From Thermoguttaceae bacterium (GTDB lineage Bacteria; Planctomycetota; Planctomycetia; Pirellulales; Thermoguttaceae), in NCBI GenBank assembly GCA_017447745.1, contig JAFSMW010000084.1:1-43550 (forward strand): 43,550 nucleotides of DNA. Direction: 5' to 3'. The notes beneath the pieces were generated by a model. It was given only the letters and a program-made list of their open reading frames with translations, searched no databases and was not told the origin of the DNA. A program made the position numbers and the translations under genes. Shown piece after piece: positions 24,327-32,450 of the stretch (its first letter is position 1; every line of letters starts with the position of its first letter).

Positions 24327-24758
24327 TTATTCTGGAATGAAATCGACTTTCGGGGCGGCTGCCCAGAGTTCTTCCAGACGGAAATGCTCGCGCGCTTCGT
24401 CGACGAACAGATGGACGACGACGTCGCCGTAGTCCAGCAGAATCCAGCGGCTGTCCTGATAGCCTTCGATTCCAAGGCGTCTGTCGTTCATTTCCTTCTC
24501 GAAAACGCGGTCGATTTCCTCCGACATGGCGTGGAGCTGACGTCGGCTGGAGCCGGACGCAATAACAAAGTAGTCAAACGCCGTCGACAGCTGTCGCATA
24601 TCCAAAATAACAATATCGCGGCCGCGGTTATCGGCGCAAATCTGACCAGCCATTTTCGCTCTGTCCAAAGCGGACGCATCTCGCGGGAGAATGCGCTGTT
24701 CCGGGTTCAAAACGTCTTCGGACTGGTTCTCTTGGTTGTTAACTTGTTCTTCTGACAT
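24327..24758 (-). CDS. rsfS: Ribosome silencing factor (Iojap/RsfS)
   Basis: A 143-residue protein that binds uL14 and blocks subunit joining during starvation. Seen: AGQICADNRGRDIVILDMRQLSTAFDYFVIASGSSRRQLHAMSEEI, the core fold, then GYQDSRWILLDYGDVVVHLFVDEAREHFRLEELW, the family C-terminal signature. The N-terminal 40 residues are polar and variable. I chose the ATG at 24758, with AGGA nine bases upstream, over an upstream frame at 24812. A TATAAT box at 24811-24816 may be the -10 of this rsfS-hydF unit, without a clear -35. It often accompanies nadD elsewhere, but not here. Confidence 0.93.
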   Translation of the reverse strand: MSEEQVNNQENQSEDVLNPEQRILPRDASALDRAKMAGQICADNRGRDIVILDMRQLSTAFDYFVIASGSSRRQLHAMSEEIDRVFEKEMNDRRLGIEGYQDSRWILLDYGDVVVHLFVDEAREHFRLEELWAAAPKVDFIPE

Positions 24759-25034
24759 CTTTTTGATTCCTGTTGGTGCAACAAAGTAGTAAAAATAATC
24801 CAACTTTTCCATTATAACTCATTAAACAAGAAAAGAAAAGGGCAAAAAGCAGGCAGATTGTGCCGAATTTTAGGAAAATAACGAAATTTAGATAAAATTT
24901 AAAGCGATTTTTTGTAGAAAGGGCTTTATTTTTTATTAAATTTGATTATGATTAAGCTATAATGTTTGTGATTCGAAAAGAATCGCCGGATACAACAAAC
25001 ATAAAATATAATTATATCTGTACGGAGAAAGAAA

Positions 25035-26297
25035 ATGTTTCAGCGAAATGTATGGGCAAGCATAATGGCGTTGTGCGTCTGCTCATTGGCGCTTTGTAGT
25101 TCTCAGGCAAGCGCTCAGGAGAATACAGTATTAAAACAGTACTATGGCAATGGGGTTCACGCTTTTTATTCTGGAAACTTTGCCGAAGCGTTCGACTTGC
25201 TTAGTAAGCCGATTGACGCTAAAATCGAAGACCCGCGTCCGTATTATTTCCGTGGCTTCGCTTTGATGGAATTGGGACGTCCGGAACAGGCGGAAAAGGA
25301 TTTCAAAGCCGGGGCAGAACTTGAACTCAAAGACACCACAGGACGTTTCCCGGTCAATTTTGCTCTGGAACGCTGCCAGGGGAAATCGCGAATTGCTCTG
25401 GAAAAAGCTCGCAACGAAGTTCAGTTAGCCGCTTTCCAGCGTCGCGCCAAGTATAATAACGCTATTTACAACACTCGCATTGAAGATCAAAAAGCCACGC
25501 TTATTCAGGATATTGATTTGCCTGGAGGAAGTACGCTTGACATCGAAGACGGCGAATCCCTTATCAATGATAATGATGTTGACAACGGCAATCCTTTGTT
25601 GGACGAAGACGACAGCGCCTCCGACAAACCGGCTGACGCCAACGATGTATTCGAAGACGACAACAAGACAGCCGATCCTCTCTTTGATGATGAAGACGAC
25701 AATGCTGCTGATAAGCCAGCTGACGACGATAACGCTGAAAAAGCAAACGATTCTCTCTTTGACGATGAAGATGACAACGCTACGCCCGCCGCTGACAATA
25801 ACGCTGCTAACGACGACGTCTTTGGAGACAACGCTTTAGACGCGGCTGATGACAAAGCCGCGGACGACGCTGCTGACGACGACGCTGACAAGCCAGCTGA
25901 CAGCGGCATCTTCGGAGATGAAGATGAGGACAATAAAGCTGACGACGCGGATGCGGCTGACGATGCGGCTGATGATGCGGCTGACGACAACGCTGAAGCT
26001 GATCCGTTTACACAAGAAACGCCGGAAGAAACGGCAGACGCTAATCCGTTCAAAGACGCCAATCTGGACGAAGAAGACGCCGACGCAGCTGATAAAGCTG
26101 ACGATGCTGATAACGCCGACGCGGCTGATGATGCGGCAGCTGACAACGCCGAAGCTGAAGACGCCGACGCGGCTGATGATGCGGCAGCTGACAACGCCGA
26201 GGCTGAAGACGCCGACGCGACTGATAAAGCTGACGATGCCGATGCGGCTGACGACAACGCTGGGAAAGACGATCCCTTTAGCGACTTTGAATTCTAG
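25035..26297 (+). CDS. Secreted TPR protein with long Asp/Ala-rich acidic tail
   Basis: A 420-residue protein. Seen: a signal peptide of about 28 residues ending in QASAQ, then a small TPR-like domain (about 35-150) with PRPYYFRGFALMELGRPEQAEKDF. The remaining 230 residues are built from degenerate repeats rich in Asp, Ala, Asn and Glu, such as DADAADDAADNAEAED and short DPLFDDED units. The tail's net charge is extremely negative, suggesting calcium or cation binding, a flexible spacer, or cell-envelope attachment. Near-identical 45-bp DNA units at about 26120-26215 show recent tandem duplication. GGAG precedes the ATG, and a TATAAT lies at 24958-24963. Function unknown. Confidence 0.8.
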   Translation: MFQRNVWASIMALCVCSLALCSSQASAQENTVLKQYYGNGVHAFYSGNFAEAFDLLSKPIDAKIEDPRPYYFRGFALMELGRPEQAEKDFKAGAELELKDTTGRFPVNFALERCQGKSRIALEKARNEVQLAAFQRRAKYNNAIYNTRIEDQKATLIQDIDLPGGSTLDIEDGESLINDNDVDNGNPLLDEDDSASDKPADANDVFEDDNKTADPLFDDEDDNAADKPADDDNAEKANDSLFDDEDDNATPAADNNAANDDVFGDNALDAADDKAADDAADDDADKPADSGIFGDEDEDNKADDADAADDAADDAADDNAEADPFTQETPEETADANPFKDANLDEEDADAADKADDADNADAADDAAADNAEAEDADAADDAAADNAEAEDADATDKADDADAADDNAGKDDPFSDFEF

Positions 26298-26339
26298 TTC
26301 AATTTTCAGTCGCCACAGAATTAAACAGTTCTCCATATA

Positions 26340-26377
26340 AAAACAGACGCTGCCAAATTTGACAGCGTCTGTTTTTT
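26340..26377. terminator. Bidirectional terminator
   Basis: 13-bp perfect arms at 26340-26352 and 26363-26375 (AAAACAGACGCTG and its inverse), a 10-nt loop, then a T run. It is shared by the convergent TPR gene and the histidine kinase gene. Confidence 0.88.
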
Positions 26378-26428
26378 GTCTTGTCCAGCTTTTTGAGAAA
26401 CGATCCTGTTTCAGTCGGAATTGCAGGG

Positions 26429-27163
26429 TTATTCAGAGGCGCTTGCTGTCAATTTAACGACAACTTGAGTTCCTTTTCCCAAGACGGAATTGATGGTAAT
26501 TCTCGCGTCGTGCATTTGGACGATTTTTTGCGCCTTGCATAGACCAAACCCCAATCCCCGATTCGCCTGTCGAGCAGAATAATACGGATCAAAGGCGTGT
26601 TCTTTTTCTTCGTCCGTCAACCCCGGTCCGTTGTCTGAGACCGTAATTTCTACGTCGTTTCCTGCAAGAGCAGCCGATACGTCGATATGTTTGTCGAATT
26701 CGCGGCTGTCGTTCTCAAGGGCTTCCATGGAATTACGTATCAAAGCGGAAAACAGAACGTTCATTTGGCTGTAGTCCGCCTTTATTATCGTCGTTGAAAG
26801 AGGCTGGGGAAATTCCAGACGAATATTTTTTTCAGAGCACAAGTTTGAATAAAAATCGACAACGCTCTGCAACAGGGCTGCAATATTTACGTTGTCCATA
26901 ACGGGAGCCGGCAGACAGGCGTACAGACGAATGTCTGCAATCAAATCTCCGGCTCTTCTGACTTCAGAATAGATTTCCGACAAGTCGCGACGAAGCTGTT
27001 CGTCGTTTGTCGTCTTCATTAAAAGCTGAACCCGTCCGCCAATACTGGCTAACGGGTTATTTAACTCATGACCTATTCCCGCAGCGAATTCCGCCAGTTT
27101 ACTTTCCAGAATTGCATTTTGTTCAGAATTCATAGAAACGGAACTGGCGTTTGGTTTTTGCAT
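26429..27163 (-). CDS. Soluble sensor histidine kinase
   Basis: A 244-residue kinase consisting almost only of the catalytic core. Seen: H-box GIGHELNNPLAS with phospho-acceptor His32, a dimerisation helix pair, N-box ALIRNSMEAL, G1 DNGPGL, F-box FDPYYSA and G2 GLGFGLCKAQKI. There is no transmembrane segment or recognisable sensor domain, so it is cytoplasmic and must take its signal from a partner. The GHELNNPLA type resembles NtrB/HupT-like kinases. The response-regulator gene ends 51 bases upstream, and the two form an operon. Confidence 0.9.
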   Translation of the reverse strand: MQKPNASSVSMNSEQNAILESKLAEFAAGIGHELNNPLASIGGRVQLLMKTTNDEQLRRDLSEIYSEVRRAGDLIADIRLYACLPAPVMDNVNIAALLQSVVDFYSNLCSEKNIRLEFPQPLSTTIIKADYSQMNVLFSALIRNSMEALENDSREFDKHIDVSAALAGNDVEITVSDNGPGLTDEEKEHAFDPYYSARQANRGLGFGLCKAQKIVQMHDARITINSVLGKGTQVVVKLTASASE

Positions 27164-27214
27164 TTTTAACCAACGATTAAAACTCTGTCGGGAATATTAA
27201 ACTTTTACGTTAAA

Positions 27215-27796
27215 TCAGCTCTGCAAATCCATGCTCAGTTTGGAGCAGACATTGTGGAGAAGGTCGTCAATATCAAACGGCTTGCGCAGGAAATCGTCCG
27301 CTCCCGCTTGTCGAAGTTCTTCAATTCGGCTTTCTTCTACCATACCGGAAATGCAGATAATCTTGCAATCGTCCATGGATTTGTCTGAACGAACGCGCTG
27401 GCAGACTTCCTTGCCATTGATATCCGGAAGCATAACGTCCAAGATCATAATTTCCGGATGGAAATCTTTAACCATCATACCTGCGCCGAATCCGTTGTTA
27501 ACCGAACGAACTTCAAAGCGACCGTCACGAATAAAAACATCGGTCATCAAATCGACCAAGTTTGCATCGTCGTCAACGATAAGCAGCTTGCGTTTGCCTG
27601 TATCCAAAGAATCCGTCGGAATGCCGTTTTCGCGCATGAACGCTAAAAGGCAATCATGAGGAATACGTCGAAATTTACTGCCAGGGACGCGGAATCCTTT
27701 CAGCTGCCCAGAGTCAAAACAACGAATAATCGTCTGCTGACTGACCTTGCAGATTTTCGCGGCTTCGCCGGTTGTGTAAACTGTTTTTGTTGTCAT
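27215..27796 (-). CDS. Response regulator with N-terminal excisionase-type HTH
   Basis: A 193-residue regulator with unusual domain order. An N-terminal MerR/excisionase-like helix-turn-helix (about 5-55) has YTTGEAAKICKVSQQTIIRCFDSGQLKGFRVPG. A receiver domain (about 70-188) follows, with the acidic pair Asp75-77, phospho-acceptor Asp120 in MILDVMLP, and Lys in LRKPFD. Most response regulators carry the receiver first. It presumably accepts phosphate from the adjacent soluble kinase and controls DNA binding; its targets are unknown. AGGAAA precedes the ATG. Confidence 0.87.
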   Translation of the reverse strand: MTTKTVYTTGEAAKICKVSQQTIIRCFDSGQLKGFRVPGSKFRRIPHDCLLAFMRENGIPTDSLDTGKRKLLIVDDDANLVDLMTDVFIRDGRFEVRSVNNGFGAGMMVKDFHPEIMILDVMLPDINGKEVCQRVRSDKSMDDCKIICISGMVEESRIEELRQAGADDFLRKPFDIDDLLHNVCSKLSMDLQS

Positions 27797-28081
27797 CAGT
27801 GTTTCCTAACCTTCCTAGTCTGTCCTTATGACCATCAGGGCATAATAATATATTATTTTCAGACTTTCGTTTCGATTTACGCAAATCGAATTACCAGTCT
27901 GAAGACGTCGTTACCTTCGTATTTACCGCTTTTCACTTAGACTTTTTAACTTAAAAAGCCTAATAGAAAAAACGGCAAAAGAAGTATATTTAAAGATTAT
28001 AGCTAAAAAACAAAAAATACACAATACCAATTTGCGCTTATTTTCTATTTTAGTTAAAATCGTTAAAATTGGAATAACTAT

Positions 28082-28110
28082 AATTTACGCTATTTTCGCT
28101 TTTTTGTCAA
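28082..28110 (-). promoter_or_regulatory. Predicted promoter, TTGACA-N17-TAAATT
   Basis: On the - strand, consensus TTGACA (28105-28110), a 17-bp spacer and TAAATT (28082-28087), pointing at the HTH-receiver gene about 285 bases downstream. Confidence 0.55.
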
Positions 28111-28261
28111 GTAAATAGAGGGACAATTTTCACTAATTTCTCGAAAATTTAAAAATTATCCAGATTGTAAATTGATAACTTTGGAAGATAAAATTGTTAA
28201 TAGTCGAATGAAGAATAAGTGTAAATATAAGCAAGTTCGATAGTTGGAGTAAATATTTAAA

Positions 28262-28296
28262 AAAGGCGAGATGGATAAACCTAAAATCTCGCCTTT
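28262..28296 (-). terminator. Hairpin terminator of the phosphohexomutase gene
   Basis: 11-bp perfect arms AAAGGCGAGAT (28262-28272) and its inverse (28286-28296), 18 bases beyond the stop. The tail on the - strand is T/A-rich rather than a pure T run. Confidence 0.65.
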
Positions 28297-28313
28297 CGAC
28301 TTTTTTTCAAAAA

Positions 28314-30137
28314 CTATTCAATCACCGCGCGCAAGTCCGATTCCATGGCGTTAAGACGGCTTTGCAGAACGGCAACGCCCGCGTCAACGTCTTGAGATTC
28401 TTGCGGCGGAAGGCACGTGAACATATAGAATTTAATCTTCGGTTCCGTTCCCGACGGTCTGACGGCAACATAATTCCCAGGTTTTTCCAACTCGATAATA
28501 ACCAGGTCGCCTTTCGGTCCGACGAGCGGTTTGATTTCGTCGCCGGTTTTGGTCGTCTGGTTAAGATAATCTTTAACGCAGGCGATTTGCATGCCAGCAA
28601 CGGTTGCCGGCGGAGCGGTTCTAAAACCTGCCATGACCTGCTTAATCTTTTCCATGCCCTCTGCGCCGGGCGCCATGACGGAGATGGTTCGTTCCTGATG
28701 AACGCCGTAACGGCGGAAAATTGCCGCCAGTTTTTCGTGAATGGACAAGCCCTCCGCTTTCGCCTTGGCAGTCAGTTCCGCAAAGACCATAGACGCCACC
28801 GCGGCGTCTTTATCTCGAGCGTGGTCGCCGATAAGATAGCCGTAGGATTCTTCCGTTCCCAGCAGGAATCCGTTGGTTCCGTGGTCGTCCATGGCGCCGC
28901 CGATGTACTTGAATCCCACCATCAAATCGCCGATAAGCGTTGCGCCGTAGGATTCCGTAATTTTACGAATCAGGTCAGTTGTTACAAGCGTCTTGACAAT
29001 GTAGTAGCTCGCCGACGCCACCATCGCGGTGTCGCCGTAATTGCACGCCTGTTCCAGCTGATATTCCGCGAACAGCGCTCCGATTTGGTTGCCCGTCAGG
29101 ATTGACCACTTCCCCGTTTTGTCGTTGATTTTCAGCGGAGCGGCGCAGCCCATGCGGTCGCTGTCCGGGTCTGTCGCCATGATTAAATCGAAGTCGTTCT
29201 GTTTGGCGTATTCTATCATTGCGTCAAACACGACTGCGTTTTCCGGGTTGGATACGTGGTTGGGAACGTTCGTAAAGTTGGGATCAGGATTAGCGGTCGG
29301 ACCGTAGAGTTCAACGTTGTCGAATCCCGCGCCCGCCAACGCCGGCAGAACGCACGTCGCCCCAACGCCGTGGAGCGGAGAATATAGAATTTTAATGTCT
29401 CGCGGTCCCGGGTGAGACTGCTTCAAAACCGCGTCGATAAACGCCTTGTCGACTTCTTCCTGGCAGTATTCGATGGTTCCCTTTTCCAGCTCTTCCTGGA
29501 AATTGGCAATCAAAATTTGCTCTGTCGCCATGACGCAGTCGATAACGCCTTTGTCGTGCGGCGGCAAAAGCTGACCGCCTGTCGACCAGTACACCTTAAC
29601 CGCGTTATCAGACGGCGGGTTGTGGCTGGCGGTTACCATGATTCCGCAATCGCAGCCCTTGTATCGAACCATGAACGACATTTCCGGGGTGGAACGGTAT
29701 CCGTCCAAAAACCAGACTTTGAACCCGTTTGCCGCCATGATCGACGCGCACAGTTCCGCAAACTCTCTCGAGCGATGGCGCGTATCGTACGCAATAGCGC
29801 AGCTGGGCTGATGGTCAGAGCCGACGAAGTTTTTAACATACGTCGCCGTTCCCTGAGCGCTTTCGCCGATCGTGCGGTCGTTGATAACGTTGCAGCCGAC
29901 AGGAAACATCTTGCCGCGGCGTCCGCCGGTTCCAAACGGAATTATTGTCCAGAAGGCGTCGTCCAACTCTTTCCACGCTCCTTGACTGATATAGTCGACA
30001 AGCGTATCGAAGTACGCTTCAAACTGCGATTCCGTCAGCCATCGCGTGATGTTCATTTCCGATTCCGCTGTAATTTTACCCGCTTCTCGCGCCTGTTTAA
30101 CGGCGTTGAGAGCCTCGTTTTGTTTCGTTGCGTTCAT
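28314..30137 (-). CDS. Phosphoglucomutase/phosphomannomutase
   Basis: A 607-residue alpha-D-phosphohexomutase of the long PGM2/PgcA type. Seen: GTGGRRGKMFPVG near the N-terminus, the catalytic phosphoserine loop TASHNPPSDNAVKVYW, the metal loop DPDSDRMG, the sugar-binding loop GTEESYGYLIGDHARDKDA, and the phosphate loop RPSGTEPKIKFYM. It interconverts hexose 1- and 6-phosphates; glucose or mannose preference cannot be told by eye. A mannose-1-phosphate route would connect it with the guanylyltransferase at 20737. A TATAAT upstream with a TTTATT -35 is listed separately. Confidence 0.92.
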   Translation of the reverse strand: MNATKQNEALNAVKQAREAGKITAESEMNITRWLTESQFEAYFDTLVDYISQGAWKELDDAFWTIIPFGTGGRRGKMFPVGCNVINDRTIGESAQGTATYVKNFVGSDHQPSCAIAYDTRHRSREFAELCASIMAANGFKVWFLDGYRSTPEMSFMVRYKGCDCGIMVTASHNPPSDNAVKVYWSTGGQLLPPHDKGVIDCVMATEQILIANFQEELEKGTIEYCQEEVDKAFIDAVLKQSHPGPRDIKILYSPLHGVGATCVLPALAGAGFDNVELYGPTANPDPNFTNVPNHVSNPENAVVFDAMIEYAKQNDFDLIMATDPDSDRMGCAAPLKINDKTGKWSILTGNQIGALFAEYQLEQACNYGDTAMVASASYYIVKTLVTTDLIRKITESYGATLIGDLMVGFKYIGGAMDDHGTNGFLLGTEESYGYLIGDHARDKDAAVASMVFAELTAKAKAEGLSIHEKLAAIFRRYGVHQERTISVMAPGAEGMEKIKQVMAGFRTAPPATVAGMQIACVKDYLNQTTKTGDEIKPLVGPKGDLVIIELEKPGNYVAVRPSGTEPKIKFYMFTCLPPQESQDVDAGVAVLQSRLNAMESDLRAVIE

Positions 30138-30214
30138 AATTGTTGTGGGTTGAAGTTGTCCACGCTTTACCCGCGTGGGAAATATAAGCCGCGAACTCTT
30201 TACACGACAATTAT

Positions 30215-30242
30215 ATTATATCGTCTGAATAAATGCAATAAA
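30215..30242 (-). promoter_or_regulatory. Predicted phosphohexomutase promoter, TTTATT-N16-TATAAT
   Basis: On the - strand, a run of seven C (30246-30252), then TTTATT (30237-30242), a 16-bp spacer and TATAAT (30215-30220). The start codon at 30137 is about 75 bases downstream. Confidence 0.45.
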
Positions 30243-30289
30243 GGAGGGGGGGCAGGGGAATTCGTAATTAGCATTTGAGGCGCGCTTGC

Positions 30290-30326
30290 GTCAACTCCTC
30301 ACTCCTCACTCCTAATTCCTAACTAA
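30290..30326. repeat. ACTCCTC/ACTCCTA array
   Basis: Four to five units of ACTCCTC/ACTCCTA, ending in CTAACTAAC like the arrays at 262-297 and 7180-7200. It lies between the divergent phosphohexomutase and permease genes. Confidence 0.8.
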
Positions 30327-30336
30327 CTCTTCCCCC

Positions 30337-30364
30337 TTGCTTTGTTTATCAAGGACGGTATAAT
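30337..30364 (+). promoter_or_regulatory. Predicted permease promoter, TTGCTT-N16-TATAAT
   Basis: Five C (30332-30336) precede TTGCTT (30337-30342). TATAAT (30359-30364) follows at 16-bp spacing and ends seven bases before the ATG at 30372, so the transcript would be leaderless or nearly so. Confidence 0.55.
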
Positions 30365-30371
30365 AGCGTTC

Positions 30372-31430
30372 ATGGAAGAGAACTCGCCTTTACTGTCGGA
30401 TCCGACGCCGTGGCAGCGATTTCGTCGAAATCGGGTTGCAATGGGGTCTTTGTATACGATAATCGCCATCTGCGTTTTGGCGTTTATTACGCCCGCTTTG
30501 CCGCTGCAGGCGCCGCGTATGATTCAAACGGAAAACCAGTTTCAAGGACCGAAGTTCTATCCGCTGTTCGTCGAGACGATTAAACTGCCCGGCGACGAAG
30601 GCGTCGACCCGAACGCCGACCCGCTGCAAGTCGGGTTCGGTCAGCTGGGACCGATTGCCAGAAAGATGCTGGAGTTCCGCGTCGCGGTCTTCGGCCGCTG
30701 GTCGATTAACAGCGTCTGCGGGACGGACGCCCTCGGGCGGGATCTGTTCAGCCGAATTTTCTGGGGCGCGCGCGTGTCGCTCATTGTCGCGCTGGTTGCG
30801 ACGGCGGTCTCGCTGATTATCGGCGTCTCTTACGGGACGTTTTCCGGCTACGTCGGCGGGCAGATCGACAACCTCATGATGAGATTCGTTGACGTCCTGT
30901 ACTCCATACCGTTTATTTTCATCGTGATTTTTATCGTTACCATTCTCGGCGCGGAACAGAACCGGGACTGGCTGGAATCGCATGGAATCAACCGAATCAC
31001 GATTTTTTATCTCGTAACCGGGGCGATTTACTGGCTGACCATGGCGCGAGTCGTGCGCGGTCAAACCCTGTCGCTGAAAAACGAGCCGTTTGTCGAAGCG
31101 GCGCGAAGTCTGGGCGCCGGCACGTGGCGAATTCTCACCGTTCACCTCATTCCCAACCTGACAAGCGTCATTATCGTGTATTTGACGCTGACCATTCCCC
31201 GCGTTATTTTGTTTGAAGCGTTCCTGTCGTTTCTCGGCCTGGGCGTCGAACAGCCGGACGTCTCCTGGGGTCTGCTGGCGCGCGACGGCGTCAACGCAGT
31301 CAACTCCGTAAAAATATACTGGTGGCTTGTCGTGTACCCGTCGATGGCTCTCGGCTTGACGCTTTTCGCGCTCAACTTCCTCGGCGACGGACTCCGCGAC
31401 GCCTTCGACCCGAAGCTGAAGAATAATTGA
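30372..31430 (+). CDS. Peptide/oligosaccharide ABC transporter permease (OppC/DppC type)
   Basis: A 352-residue inner-membrane permease. Seen: the OppC N-terminal segment (WQRFRRNRVAMGSLY, then a first helix at about 27-45) and a periplasmic insertion of about 85 residues. The motif CGTDALGRDLFSRIFWGARVSL follows, then five further helices with the EAA loop EAARSLGAGTWRILTVHLIPN that docks the ATPase, and the terminal LNFLGDGLRDAFDPK. The matching OppB-type permease, binding protein and ATPases are not in the window, so the gene is an orphan here. I chose the ATG at 30372; a TTG-type frame from 30342 would read through the promoter. Confidence 0.9.
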   Translation: MEENSPLLSDPTPWQRFRRNRVAMGSLYTIIAICVLAFITPALPLQAPRMIQTENQFQGPKFYPLFVETIKLPGDEGVDPNADPLQVGFGQLGPIARKMLEFRVAVFGRWSINSVCGTDALGRDLFSRIFWGARVSLIVALVATAVSLIIGVSYGTFSGYVGGQIDNLMMRFVDVLYSIPFIFIVIFIVTILGAEQNRDWLESHGINRITIFYLVTGAIYWLTMARVVRGQTLSLKNEPFVEAARSLGAGTWRILTVHLIPNLTSVIIVYLTLTIPRVILFEAFLSFLGLGVEQPDVSWGLLARDGVNAVNSVKIYWWLVVYPSMALGLTLFALNFLGDGLRDAFDPKLKNN

Positions 31431-31600
31431 GGCAGTAGGCAGTAGGCAAGAGGCAGTAGTGAGAGAGGTTCCAAGCATTAATTGCTAGTCATAGGGCTTT
31501 GGAGTCTCTAGGCATTAGTCAACAGGCAGGGAGTTAGAATTATTAAACTATTGCCTACTGCCTACTGCCTATTGCCTTTACTACTGCCTATTGCCTCCTA
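31431..31600. repeat. GGCAGTA and TGCCTAC arrays in opposite orientations
   Basis: GGCAGTA/GGCAAGA units at 31431-31459 directly follow the permease stop. TGCCTAC/TGCCTAT units at 31550-31590 precede the next start. The two form an imperfect inverted repeat with a loop of about 90 bases, which holds no gene. Confidence 0.8.
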
Positions 31601-31615
31601 ACCCCCAACCCCGCC

Positions 31616-32407
31616 ATGAAAACACCAAACCCCTTTATTACCCTCGCCCTCACCCTTCTGAGCTTTTCTCTGGTTCTGGCGGACGACGCCGTTGTCATGC
31701 CGAAATGCGGCGTTTGCGCCCATCGCGGCGACAAACAGTATTATCCGGAAAACACCATTCCCGCGTTCAAGTCCGCTGTCGAAAAGGGCGCGCAAATGGT
31801 AGAGTTTGACGTCAAGCTGACCAAAGACGGCAAAATGGTTATCATGCACGACCCGACCGTCAACAGAACGACCAACGGGACTGGCGCCGTCGCTGAATTG
31901 ACGTTTGAAGAAATCCGGAATCTGGACGCCGGCGTCAAGTTCGACCCGAAATTCGCCGGAACGAAAGTCCCGACGCTGGAAGAATCGCTCGACTGTCTGC
32001 CGAGAAACGTCTGGATTAACGTCCATTGCGCGCCCAACGCCGTCGTACCCGCCGCCAAACTCATAGCGGAAAAAGGCAGACTTCATCAGGCGTTTCTGGC
32101 GACGTCGCTCAAGGCGGGGCTGCAGGCGAGAGAAGCCGTCCCAGGCATTCAGATTTGCAACATGTCCCGATACCCGGACGTGTCCCGATACGCTCGAGAG
32201 ACGATTGAAAACAAATGCCAGTTCATTCAGCTGACAATCCCCTGCTCCGCCGAGGACGCCAAAGCCATGCACGACGCCGGGGTGAAAATCAACTACTTCT
32301 ACGCCAACACGCCGGAAGCGTTCAAAAAGCAGCGCGCCGACGGCGTCGACTTCCCCCTGACAGACAAACTCGACATGATGCTGGAACTGTTCAGAAACGA
32401 GAAGTAA
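31616..32407 (+). CDS. Secreted glycerophosphodiester phosphodiesterase
   Basis: A 263-residue GDPD-family enzyme. Seen: a signal peptide of about 22 residues (ending in LVLA), CAHRGDKQYYPENTIPAF with the catalytic His and Glu, MVEFDVKLTKDG with metal ligands Glu/Asp, and MHDPTVNRTTNGTG with the second catalytic His. The fold is a TIM barrel. It splits glycerophosphodiesters to sn-glycerol-3-phosphate and an alcohol outside the cytoplasm, supplying phosphate and glycerol. The start has no Shine-Dalgarno sequence. Confidence 0.93.
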   Translation: MKTPNPFITLALTLLSFSLVLADDAVVMPKCGVCAHRGDKQYYPENTIPAFKSAVEKGAQMVEFDVKLTKDGKMVIMHDPTVNRTTNGTGAVAELTFEEIRNLDAGVKFDPKFAGTKVPTLEESLDCLPRNVWINVHCAPNAVVPAAKLIAEKGRLHQAFLATSLKAGLQAREAVPGIQICNMSRYPDVSRYARETIENKCQFIQLTIPCSAEDAKAMHDAGVKINYFYANTPEAFKKQRADGVDFPLTDKLDMMLELFRNEK

Positions 32408-32450
32408 ACCGAAGAAAGAAACAAGCGATTGTAATAATAAGGGGTGGATT

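Larger units (their letters stand above)
27797..28313. other. A/T-rich intergenic region upstream of the two-component operon
   Basis: About 500 bases, strongly A/T-rich, with no supportable gene and none of the window's interspersed repeats. It contains the predicted promoter at 28082-28110 and the pgm terminator hairpin at 28262-28296. Confidence 0.6.

Noticed and set aside
25505..26257. 250-codon - strand frame rich in Ser and Ala
   Set aside because: It is the complement of the Asp/Ala codon repeats of the TPR gene; no ribosome site, signal or domain of its own.
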